This document shows positions 43,840-55,300 of a stretch of 64,000 nucleotides of DNA, piece after piece. Source of the stretch: Bombyx mori (Eukaryota > Arthropoda > Insecta > Lepidoptera > Bombycidae); assembly GCF_030269925.1 (NCBI RefSeq), contig NC_085121.1, positions 15,827,501 through 15,891,500 on the forward strand, in the 5' to 3' direction. Under the pieces are notes generated by a model, which worked only from the letters and a program-made list of their open reading frames with translations, did not search any database and had not been told where the DNA came from. Every line of letters begins with the position of its first letter. Position 1 is the first letter of the stretch. Both the position numbers and the translations under genes were made by a program.

Positions 43840-44516
43840 GTACTAATATCTAATTTAATGATCCCTTTTCGTATACATTTACATTACGAATTCGATAGAT
43901 TTTAGTGCTTGACGTACCTACAGTAAGTAAGAGCACGTGCGGGTTAAAGAAATGAAACAAAAACTTGAGTAACAGTATAATTTATTGAATTTCCAAATAT
44001 AAATATCGAGAGAAAATATCAAATTATATTTAATTTTAATACATTTAGTTATTCTTTGCCTTCAACGGCCATATTGGTTTAGGAGGCTGCTATTTCAATT
44101 TAGAACGTCAAAATGCGTAGTTAAAATTTATAGTAAAACGATATTATTTTATTAAGAAATTATTCCAAAGGTTAACCATTGGAAAATTTATCTTTTATAT
44201 ACTGAATTGAATGTTCTTGGGATTGAAACACGACTGTTAGTCTAAGTATTATTTCAGACTCGTTCTAGGTATGAACTTTGTTTCTTTTTTTAGTACAACT
44301 AGTATAAAAATATTAAGAATTTACTGAATGTATTTTTGTAACGAATACAGAAATGGCGTAAAACATTAAATTTTTTTGAAAAACATTAAGTTAAGTACAT
44401 AGAATTATAATTAATAACTATTCAGTGTTGTTATATATTTATTATTATTGTTTATGTTAAAGAATAGAATTGCCTCCTAAACCTAATGCTACCGAAATTT
44501 TCTTCTGTCACGTTAT

Positions 44517-44630
44517 GAGATATAATGTGAGTTCACGACACACCCGCTGTGAAGTGGTTACCGGAGCCCATAGACATTAAAAACGTTAATGTCGCCATGC
44601 ACCACACGAGCCTCAGTCAGTTTCAGTTTT
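44517..44630 (-). mobile_element. Bm1 SINE, decayed fragment
   Basis: Only the segment equivalent to GTGGTTACTGGAGCCCATAGAC and its neighbours is recognisable, with many changes. Confidence 0.5.
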
Positions 44631-44685
44631 CCGATGATAATACACGATGATTTTATAACTTTTCTATTTGGGCGTGATTTTTTTT

Positions 44686-45049
44686 GGAACGAAGTTCCTT
44701 ATGGGACGATGCAGAGGGGTACCCTAACCGGGAAAAAACGTCCGTAACGTAAGATTTTTATTATTTATGTATAGTCTTAGTATGATGGCTATACTGTGTC
44801 TAATGTATAGTCTACGTGATGACGGTTATTATTATTATTCATGCAAATAGCTGTTTCTTTGTATATTATTATTATATATTTTTTATAAATCATTGTGAAT
44901 AAAATAAAGTTGATAGCTTTGTAAAGTAGTTTTTTTTTTTTTTTATCAATAAAAAAATCATAATAAAAATGTATTCCCGAATAATAATTTTATATAATAC
45001 CTCGAATAGAACTTAAAATTAATATTTTTATAATAAGGAACTTCGTTCC
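44686..45049. repeat. Segment bounded by a perfect 17-bp inverted repeat
   Basis: GGAACGAAGTTCCTTAT (44,686-44,702) is exactly inverted at 45,033-45,049. Each arm is itself a small palindrome (GGAAC gaa GTTCC). The enclosed 330 bp are AT-rich and non-coding. It lies 12 bp from the perfect hairpin at 45,062 and may belong to the same element. Confidence 0.55.
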
Positions 45050-45061
45050 TATCCGATGTCG

Positions 45062-45117
45062 AAAAAGATCCGGTGTCCCACGACACCGTGTGGTGTCGTG
45101 GGACACCGGATCTTTTT
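45062..45117. repeat. Perfect 26-bp-arm hairpin
   Basis: The left arm AAAAAGATCCGGTGTCCCAC continues to GACACC; after the 4-base loop GTGT the right arm is its exact inverse, ending in GGATCTTTTT. All 26 pairs match, so it would fold into a very stable stem in DNA or RNA. Confidence 0.85.
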
Positions 45118-45440
45118 TTGTTTTTAAACTACATCGCCAATGAATACCGAATAATGTTGAAGCATATTTGTTTTTAGATTTACTATTCTTTAAATCCGTA
45201 GGTGTGTGCAAAAAAAAAGTTGTGTGTGTAACTGTACTGTATATACCTAGTACATACATAGGTACTGTTTTTTCAACTCTCTTTTGAGTGTACGTCATAC
45301 ATATATATCGAGGGGTGAAAGGCTATTTGGTTTAAGCGAAATTTTAGCGAAATTACAAAAGAGCCATTTAAAGTTTAAAAAAAAATTTCATAACAAAAAA
45401 AACTTCATCAGCTATTTCAATAGAGTTAACTTATAATAGG

Positions 45441-46208
45441 TACGCGCGGAACCGCGGAACTAGTTGGCCGCGCCATAGGTGGCGACAGGGGTGAGGGGGC
45501 GGGTCGCCTACTGCTCGTAACGCACATGAGATTAGACAGTGACGACTTAATAAAAAAAAATGAATAAATGAAATAATAAATAAATAAAAAACAATTGAAC
45601 TTTTAGAAGTTTATATTGTACCTAGACAGGTACAATATTGTAATAAATAGTAAAATAAACCAAAAACAAATTAAGTACATATATGAAATTATTCTGACAT
45701 ATTTTAATGATATATGAAATTATTTAATTAATTTATTCTTATATGAAATTACTCTGACGTATCCTCTGAATCACTTGATTCTGAACTCTCTGAACTTGAT
45801 TCAGAATCAACTTGTAAGTTTATAATGATTTCGTCCATCATAGTATCAAATCTCATATTAGTAACTAGTGGCCCGCCCCGGCTTTGCTTGGGAAGTAGCA
45901 CACGCGATGTAAAGAATTTTAGAAAATTTTTTTACATATTAGATTACATTATTGGAGTTTTAGTAAGGTACCCAATTTTTTTAAATATAATAAATATAGC
46001 CTATGTCACCCGGGGATAGCGTAGCTTTCCAACAGTGAAAGAATTTTTTAAATCTGTTCAGTCGTTTCGGAGCCTATTCAATACAAACAAACAAACAAAT
46101 CTTTCCTCTTTATAATATTAGTATAGATATAGATGACAGCAAGCGCCCCTGCCTCTCCGTCCCACCGCTCACATACCTAAGGCGCGGCCAAGTAGTTCCG
46201 CGCGCACA
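45441..46208. mobile_element. Middle element of the nest, GC-rich inverted repeats
   Basis: The left end TACGCGCGGAACCGCGGAAC through TAGTTGGCCGCGCCATAGGT and the inverse of the right end (TGCGCGCGGAACTACTTGGC) match once a short gap (six bases, CGGAAC) is allowed. The two GC-rich ends contrast with the AT-rich interior. It lies inside the outer element and itself contains a Helitron at 45,865. Confidence 0.55.
45865..46127 (-). mobile_element. Inner Helitron of the nest
   Basis: Minus strand. It starts TCTATACTAATATTATAAAG after an A and ends with GGGCGGGCCACTAG before a T. The 5' part with AGGAAAGATTTGTTTG and TTCGGAGCC (reverse sense) is common to lepidopteran Helitron-like sequences as I know them. 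It has no coding capacity. Confidence 0.65.
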
Positions 46209-46344
46209 ATAATTGAAGTTTAATTAAAAATATGGAACTGTTGATGAAATACCAAATAAAACGCACGTTTAATTACAAAGGTAAATGATGCTTATTAAGC
46301 GAAATGTCTCTTATACCAAATATCGCCTTTCACCCCTCGATATC

Positions 46345-49300
46345 ATTTTAAGCCTTGATTTAAATGACAAAGGTTAATGACCTAACGCTTTACGTTTTCA
46401 ATTTGTAAATAACCTCAATCAATTGTAAGTATCATTGAAATTCGGCAAACACCAGGGCAAAAGTATTTTGTATTCATAATATCATACTCTGTTACGGAAA
46501 TTGAATAAGACAGAAGAAAATTTCGAGAAACATTTTGTAACATTTCAAACGAATCTAGTCATTTATTTCGATCACAACATCAGAAAGTGAGATAAGATCT
46601 AATACAAAGTAGGTCCCACTCAATTTTCCTCGTACATTTACAAAATATAGAAGTTTGAATATAATTATTAACTTCAAACTAAATATAGTAAAACTTAAAA
46701 TATTATTTTTGAGCAAAAATTATATCAACTTAAAATCTAAACGTTAAAATAGTTAACGAAAGACGGTCACACCGTTTTTTTATCATCTCAAAACGCAACT
46801 AAATTAGCACTTTAAATTATAAATAGTACATAGCGTCTTTGCCAAATTGGTAAAGGATTAGCTTATTTGTCCATCGAATCTAATAGATAAACCCAATAAT
46901 TTTGTAAATGTAATAAGGTATTCCTTTAATTTATTAAAATTATACTTCCCATTAATTAGTTAATTGTGCAAAACAGGAAAATTTACATTTCATACGCAAG
47001 TGCCATTAAGTAGGTAATCATAGTTTTCAAGTCTTTTGCCCAATATGATCACGTCTAATGTCCGTGTTTTTTTTTTCAAAAAAAAACAAAAAAACTGACA
47101 TTAGATCATCTTTATTAGACAGTAGGATGATATTCTGTGAAGCGTTCTAAAAGATAAAAAATTAAAAAAAAAATATTCAGTAATATTTAAAATCGAAAAC
47201 GGGAACTACAATAATATCATAAACTTGGTCTCAATGCACTTAATTAATTGAAGCCGTAATCGTATACAATTGAATTGTAGGTTATAACTTATAATGCAAA
47301 TTTAAATATTTTTTACAAATAATATAATATTTAAGTAATTTTTGAACTTAACTTACAAGCGGCATAGCGTTGAACAACACAAGAACACTATTTCCATATA
47401 ACAATCTATTACCGTATCAATTGACTTTTACATCAGTCACAATGAAAACGCGGTATCATTCGCTAAATTGGACTGTACGTAGGTACACAAAACTTATTGA
47501 CAATTCATACTTTTTAAAATGTCAAACATCAACAACTTGATCGTAGCCAAAGTCAAACGATACGGCTAACGCTCTAATGTACTCTATTGAACTACGAAAA
47601 AAATAATATACTAATATCGAATCCAATTACATTTTACTTTAAAAAACACGACAACAATAAGATTAGTATTGAATAATTTATTGCTTTTCGATACACTTAG
47701 AATTCGATTTACTACATATTTCAAAATGATTTGAATATAACTAAACACAATGACTAGAATCATGACTTTATGCAACATTAAAACACAATTCGTAAATTCC
47801 TATTAAAAAAATGTAAGATGTAGCATAAAAGAAGACAAAAAAATACAGATACATGTATTCACTCCAAATTCAAAAGTATATTATTTCAAATAGATTTTCA
47901 AAGTTATAATCACGACTTATAATAAAGAAACATCGTAGCCATACGCTTAGCCAATAGATAGATCGTGAAAAGGACATATTATTAAACAAATTAGTAATAC
48001 GTATGCGCTTAAATATAAGAAAACTTACATACTGATATGATTATAAGAGAAAAACCGTATGAAACAGAATCACATTTTCTTAATTTCAAACACGATATTT
48101 AAAATCTTTAGAATGAATAAATTTATAATAAATTTAATTATTTATTAATTATTATTACGAAATAATTTTTAATAATCTTTAATTAGATATCTTTAAAGGG
48201 ATTTTTTTTAATAGAACAGACACCATAATAGCGATGTTTATATTTGTTTTAGACCATTAGTTTATATGCCACAGAATTTTGAAACTAATTGAAACTAATT
48301 GAAAGAAAACGTTCTGTGAAAGCGGGAAAAAGTTGTTGGGTTATTTACTAATAAAGATTTTAAAGATGGACGCTTGGGTACGTGTGAGAGCATCGTTATT
48401 GCTATAAACATTCGTTGACGTCATGAACAATAATTTACATTTTATTTTATTTTTTTTATTAACCCTACTACCACACTTAAAACTTTTGCTCATCTTTGAA
48501 AAGATTATTCATACTTTAAATTTTGGTTCGCATTCTATTCTTACATTTATCATTTACGAAAAAAGGAGGAAAAAGCGAAATTCGGAAAAGTGTTCCAGAA
48601 ATAAATTTCTCAAGTAATTTTTTTTATCTTATAATGTCATACTGCAGTTTTAATGCAACGAATGTATTATAATAATATAATGCACCTTTAGTGCATTGTC
48701 TTTCTGTTTTATAATGACGATCATTTGTTTGTATCGGTGACCGCATTACTAATTTATAAATAGAAGGGTATCTACCTTTATAAGATTAGTACAAGACAAT
48801 ATTTTTAAACTATAAAGTCATATTATTATCATAATTATTAGTATTTTCGAATGTTCTTTATCTAAGGCATAAAACTACCGCATCCAAACGGCGGAAACAT
48901 TGATAGTTCCTTGACATACGATCACGTTCCCTTTCTATACTAATGTAAATATACATATAAATAGACACGCATTAATCTTTTACACAAATATAATTTATTT
49001 AAGAGTCGTAAATCCGTAGAGATAAATTTATAAAAAACATTTATAAGGCAGATCAAGGAGAATCCGACTGCGTTGGACGAGGTTAAAATTATTAATGTTA
49101 ATAACGTTAAATTTATTATTTATCTGTTCCAAGTTAGGTTATTAACTTTCTCAATTATAACGTTCTGCTGTTTCATTTTATAACTATTTTTAATTTTTTA
49201 AGTACGTGGTCAAAGTTATATAATTTCCATCGAACGCAGCCGTAGTTTAATCTAGAAATACTAAAGGTAACATAAACAACAAGAGATCACATTTTGTAAA

Positions 49301-49848
49301 TAGACTATCATTAATACAAACACACACACATACACGCATTACGTGAAACCGCTTACCTAATATCATTTAGAATATTGAACGAACAATCATTATTACTAAA
49401 GTGAACGGGTTCGATGGAGCACGACCACAGTTTTTAATAAGTATTATTAGAAAATAGCATGATAGTTAAAATATTCCATGAATTATATTTAATATTATTA
49501 AATAGCGTGCTTATATAATATAGGAAATTTATACATCTACTATAGAATCAAAAGAATATGTTTCGTTTATACCTTTTGATAATGTTAAAATATTTAGGTA
49601 TAATAAGAATAAATAGGTATAATAAGCGTCTGAAAAAAATTGAAAGAGAATAATAAACGCTTAGAAGGAGCACTTCATTAATTAAAAAATAATACCAAAG
49701 CTACATTTGGCCTATCGTCTGATTACAGACAGACTGGTTCTAACTATATAGGCTTGTTCTCGGTAATGAAGTGTATGGAATTGTTTGTTTACGTATGTAG
49801 TCTATATTTTTAATAGCAACAGCCGAAGGAGCGAAATGTCATAATCGT
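46345..49848. other. 3.5-kb AT-rich gene-free stretch
   Basis: No exon or known repeat. There is one imperfect palindrome at 47,046-47,107 (TCTAATGTC ... GACATTAGA around T and A tracts). Long poly(A) and poly(T) runs are frequent. Confidence 0.4.
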
Positions 49849-50195
49849 TAATTGGACCGTTTATTTTGAAAGTGGTGTAAGTGCATTTTCTTTTGTTTCG
49901 AGAAAATTAAAGGTTACTATATATTTTGTTGATTTAAAAATACAGGCAAATCATATGAGGTCTGGCTATGCCACCTACCTCTGTCAATTGGACTTACACC
50001 ACTTTCATAATCGATGATTATGCAATTTCATTTACCGACTGATTTTAAGTTGTACAAAACATGGGATTTTTTTGAGAAATTAAACACGGACTAGTTAAAT
50101 ATAAAAAAATTACATTAAATTAAACATGAATTACGTGATAGCTCATTTTTCTTAAAAATGGACTTACACCACTTTCAAAATAAACGGTCCAATTA
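49849..50195. mobile_element. 347-bp MITE with 40-bp inverted repeats
   Basis: The left end TAATTGGACCGTTTATTTTG and the inverse of the right end are identical over the first 34 bases and differ at one of about 41. The flanks fit a TA duplication. A third, internal half-copy (CAATTGGACTTACACCACTT at 49,996) is inverted relative to the left end, so the element may have arisen by internal rearrangement. Confidence 0.75.
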
Positions 50196-51192
50196 TATCT
50201 GTGCATTTAAAATGTTTAAGTCAATTAATAGTGGCAGTATGTAGTTAGTGGTCATTAGTTGAATATTCTATAGAGTGTTCGCTTACATGTCAATTTTACT
50301 TGACGGAAATTCATTTACCGTTAATGCCTACCATATTATGAGTTTATTCTTATTGTGTTTCAAATTTCTACCACTAATTAAATAATTTAAGAGATAATTT
50401 AAGTTATATTTGAAGTGACTTGGCAGAGTTTTTGTCTCGGTGTTTGAGTTATTTGAATTTTTGTCAATTTTTATTTCGTAATGTAAAATGAATATTTACT
50501 TTTTTTAATTGTGTTCTTCCATTTTATTCCATCCCATTGTTATCAACATTTTCATATTGCTATTTGACTAATTACCCAAAGGCAAATTGTTTCTATTCTA
50601 TATACATATTGATCTTTTTGTAAACGTTATATTGACAGAAGAAACTTTGAAAACAAGACTTCTAATATTACAAAAAAAAAGCCTGTATGTAAATTATAGT
50701 GTATCGATAAATATTATCTTAATAAAACTAGATAGGATTGTAAATTCGTTATGATTATACATATAGTATTATATTAAAAATCATATTCGGCTTATTATGA
50801 CCACAATTTGGCAGCTAGTTCGTCTATGTCCAAACGATATTATTACGAATGTGGGTTGTCAAGGACAAAAAATCATTTTAATACCAATTTAATTTCATAT
50901 TCTACAAATCGTCATAAATAGACTTTTACTATAAAAAAAAAGTTTTGGGAATTATTTGGTAATTTTGGGAGATTTTCGATTGGTACAAGTAATTTTTTTA
51001 TTTACAAAAATTTAAATGAAAATATATACTAAAATTGTATGATTTTATTATTATATTATAGGATTTAAAAGCGGCACATATTAATATAGCATCATAAGTC
51101 TGATTTATTAATATATTTAATAGTTAACGATAGATACAGAATTTAATAAAATATGAGAATATTGACTGGTATAGTTACTAATAAATTCGTTT
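50196..51192. other. AT-rich intergenic DNA, no gene seen
   Basis: Nothing recognisable apart from high A/T content. It is downstream of the DGK gene. Confidence 0.35.
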
Positions 51193-51424
51193 AAGCTGTT
51201 CCCTATTTATTTGTTTTTAAGCTGTTCCCTATTTATTTGTGTTTAAGCTGTTTCCTATTTATTTGTTTTTAAGCTGTTCCCTATTTATTTGTGTTTAAGC
51301 TGTTCCGTATTTATTTGTGTTGAAGCTGTTCCCTATTATTTGTGTTTAAGCTGTTCCCTATTTATTTGTGTTGAAGCTGTTCCCTATTATTTGTGTTTAA
51401 GCTGTTTCCTATTTATTTGTTGCT
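51193..51424 (+). repeat. Minisatellite, nine units of about 26 bp
   Basis: The unit AAGCTGTTCCCTATTTATTT plus GTGTTT is repeated about nine times, with variants (TTTCC, GTTGAA, one-base deletions giving 25-bp units). Units start at 51,193, 51,219, 51,245, 51,271, 51,297, 51,323, 51,348, 51,374 and 51,399. The open frame across it is a by-product of the repeat. Confidence 0.85.
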
Positions 51425-52368
51425 GTTTACAATGTATGTTACCGCGGAGGCTCTTGATTAAAAACACGAGTTTTAGAAATCAACTGGGTTTTAATCGAGC
51501 TAAAATACCTATACAAAATTTATTTATTTTGTCTTTTTTTTTCAATTAATAGTGTATAATTTAATGCAATCGTATGTTAGCAGCGTCACACGTCAATATG
51601 TGGGAGTTTCAGCTCATTTCTTGTTAGTGATGGTAGATAAGTGGAAGCCACTAAGGGTAGGTACCACAGAGTCTGGCCGATGCGACCTCTAGCATAATAC
51701 TCGCCATATTTCCCTGATTTTTTTTCTATATTATTTGAGCTATAAAATATAATAAAAGATGAATCCTTCGAAATATATATTCATGCATATCTTAATATAT
51801 ATAATTTTAACGCAATATATATTTTATTATATAGTATGTATCCATGTATATTTTTATATATAGGTTGTAATTAATCATAAACGATAAAAGAAATGTATTT
51901 TAAATATCGTTGAATTTTATTATTAGTAATCTCTGTGACTCTAAAAGCATAGATAATACTAAATTCAGGAACCCAGTTTAGAAGAGGTAGAAGAATTCGT
52001 TGAAATTAGACAAAGTACCTAATACAATTATTAAATATAAAAAAAATCTATATTATTTATGTAATAATTTTTTAATAGTTTTATTACAAACTTTTCATGA
52101 CAGTGATTATTGTAAATTCGTTCATTACGGAATATCATTTTCGGAAAGCACATTAGGTAAATTATAAAAGTGGTGTTTACATGGGTACAGTTTACATATG
52201 TATAAATAATAATTTTATTAAGCGTAGTGAAAGCTAATTAATAGTAATTTAATAGAAAATCTTTTTTTTTAATAAATATCAAATCACAAATAGGAAGTTA
52301 GGCATCAGAGATCACAAAAGATACATAGATTAACTGTGGCCGTCTCCCTCGGAGCGGCCGCGCCGTTG

Positions 52369-55300
52369 TCACTGCAGCTCCTTGACTGCCTGAAGGATTC
52401 TCTTCACGTGACCTACCTTAGTCACTCCAAGGTCCCGGAGGTCCCTCCTGGCCAAGGACAAGAGCTCTCGCCCCGTCACGTCGTGCTTCGTAAACGCGTC
52501 AGCATATTCCCCGAGCTGGAGTGACTCTAGCCAGTTCTGAACTTCCTTGACGCCCCACGAGCGCACTGCGGCGACTGTGGTCGGACCTTCTGAGACGCTT
52601 CTCCGACCTCGGAGCCAGCGGCCTTTCTTTGGGATCTAAGGTCGGAGTAGAGGTAGGTCAGGGTTTATACTAATGGAATAATACGACTCGTCACTAGTTT
52701 GTATGTGTGTGTGTGTGTGTGTGTATGCGTGTGTGACCGGGCAGTTACGTGTTGATGATAATGTTAACGCAATTCAAAAATACAATCTGATGCCGTCTAA
52801 TGAGAGTCTACGGTAAGACTTGGGGAGTTTGGTGGGCAGAGTCTGGAGTCAATGATGTACAAAAAGTATTATTAAACACACAACAATCAAATTAATTGTC
52901 AGTACTATTATATATATACAACGTATATACTCTGGTACGGTAAGGTATCTTGAGGGTTCGCACGGGTAGCTACCAACACCTTGCCTTTCCACCACGAAGC
53001 AGTAATAATAGAGTAAAATTAAAACAGTCGTTGAACACAATTGAGACTTAGAGCGTTTATCTCAGGGCGAGTGACAGCAGTCTCATAATAACGTTTATGA
53101 GCTATGGTAATTACTTATCATCAGTTGAGCCGTGAATTTGTTCGAAAAAAAGTATTGACACAATTATCATAGAATAAGTTGAGGTTTGAAAAAAATTATT
53201 CACATAGCATGCTCAAAATGCTATAAGCATAATTAGTGTATTTCGATCAATCGTAATTATTTCATCGTTGATTAGCGTTAGAATAAAAAAGTTGAAGTTT
53301 AATAAAACAATTAATTCACATAGCATGCTAAAATGCTGTAAGCATACTTAGTGCATTTCGATAATTGTAATTATTTCATCGTTGATTAGCGTTTAAAATA
53401 AAATAAGTTGAAAATTGAAAAAACAATTCACATAGCATGCTAAAAATGCTTTAAGCATATTTTAATGCATCTCGAGCAATCGTTAAATATTCGATTTGTG
53501 TGTATTATTTCATCAATCATTATTACTACGTACCTCGTCCGCGTGCAGGTAGGCGTGTCCGTCTCTAAGCTCGCACCTGGCGAGGTGTGCCCGCAGCGAG
53601 GCGGCGGCGGCGGCGCCGGCGCCCGACACGCCGCCGCTCTCCAGCAGCTCGTGACAGCTTTCCACCTTTATAACGTAGGGGACTTCGTATTTAGTACATA
53701 TATTAATTTTTTTTTTCAGCCCACAGACCTCTGCTGTTTTGATTTTTTTTTTATTGTTTAGATGGGTGGACGAGCTCAGGTATTAAGTGGTTACCGGAGC
53801 CCATAGACATCTACTACCTACATAAATGCCACCACGTACCTTGAGATATGAGTTCTAAGGTCTCAGTATAGTCACAACAGCTGACTCCCCCTTCAAACCG
53901 AAACGCATTACTGCTTCACGGCAGAGATAGGCAGGGCGGTGGTACCTACCTGTGCGGACTCACAAGCGATCCTACCGCCTGTGATTACGCAAATTATAAT
54001 TTAGAGGGAGCATCACGTTTCTTACCAAAGTAGCGAGATGTCTCCTCAGTTGAGGGGCCGGGAGGAGCTTTCCGTCGGCGTCCTGCAGCGCGTCGGCCTG
54101 CGCGGACACGCGGCGCGCAATGGACACCGCGCTGCACACGCCGCCCGACACCGCGCTCTCGCTGATACAGGACAACTTTACCTGCGAATTGGAGGGTAGA
54201 ACAACATTAATACAACCCGACGACACAAGTGTAGCGAGTAGCCGTCAAACAACACGAGATAACTACGACGTAAATGCGCCACCCACCTTGAGATATAAGT
54301 TCTAAGGTCTCAAGTATAGTTACAACGGCTGCCCTACCCTTCAAACCGAAACGCATTACTGCTTCACGGCAGAAATAGGCAGGGTGGTGCTACCACTCGC
54401 GAGGACTCACAAGAGGTCCTCCCACCAGTAACAAGAGTTTATTCTCTCAGTTATGCCATGGCTTACGTGTTTGACGAGGGTGTTGATGTCATCAAGTAGA
54501 GCCAAGAGTTGAGCGCTCTCGGCAGCCAGTAGGACGTCGCGGCCGCTGGTGGAAGCATTCGCGTTGACATTAGTACCAGAGCCGGCCAAGGCGTTGGCCT
54601 TCAACTGTTGCTTCTCATCCCATGTCCTGTGTTCGATATAACAACTACATTTACTCTTTCCGCTATTGAAACACTTTCAAAACATTAAAAAAGTCAACTG
54701 AAAGGCATGTGGCGGGTAGCCATCATACAACACAAGATAATTGACAGATGCCTGAATCTCGCTTACGACATTTTCAAGATAAGCTCACATACATACAAGT
54801 TCCGAACAACAACATTCGGACCGTCGGTCTACCGAGCAAATATCATCCTGGAAGATCTTTCGTCCGTCGTTAAGCCTCCCAAAGGAATTTCAAAACAAAT
54901 CCAAAGGTTTTACATCTCTATTCACCAAGACGTTTCTTGCTTTAGTTAATTTCATAAAATATATATATATTTTTTCCTATACAAAAATGAATGTCTAAGA
55001 CCCGTAGTGGTGTTTAATGTTCATTTACGACTTTATTACATTTGATTATTAAAATTTTTAGTTCTTTTTAATCTCGACCTAAAACACAATGATTTAGAGC
55101 CGTCGTTTTGTAGCTGACGATGAGAATAATAAAGTAGAAATATATTTAAAGGTTCTATGATATAGTGTAGAGGTAACCTTTTGAGTCGCAAGACCCAAAA
55201 ATTACAATTTACAAAATTTCAAAGTTTTTAAAGAGTCACAAAAAAAAATTCTTGCCAACAATAAACAGTATTTGAATAAATATTTTTTTTGATAAAAAAA

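Larger units (their letters stand above)
45305..46344. mobile_element. Outer element of a three-layer nest ('ATCGAGGGGTG' family)
   Basis: The left end ATATCGAGGGGTGAAAGGC and the inverse at the right end (GCCTTTCACCCCTCGATAT) are the terminal repeats. Blocks such as AATAAAACGCACGTTTAATT recur in the shorter relatives at 12,006 and 22,030. The element is about 1,040 bp because another inverted-repeat element is inserted within it. Confidence 0.6.

Noticed and set aside
46838..46910. tRNA-like stretch (GCGTCTTTGCCAAATTGG)
   Set aside because: A leader-like start and TTGGTAAAGG are suggestive, but no B box or paired acceptor stem follows.
47046..47107. Imperfect palindrome with long T and A tracts
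   Set aside because: Pairing depends largely on homopolymer runs; only the 9-bp TCTAATGTC ends are informative, too little for a feature.
51193..51424. Regular repeats considered as a CRISPR-like array
   Set aside because: Units are contiguous without unique spacers, in a eukaryotic genome; it is a minisatellite.
51289..51549. Cys-rich repetitive 86-codon frame
   Set aside because: It is a translation of the 26-bp minisatellite and has no start context or splice signals.
54707..54949. 80-codon plus-strand frame in a DGK intron
   Set aside because: No recognisable family, opposite to the host gene, no supporting signals; left as unexplained intronic DNA.
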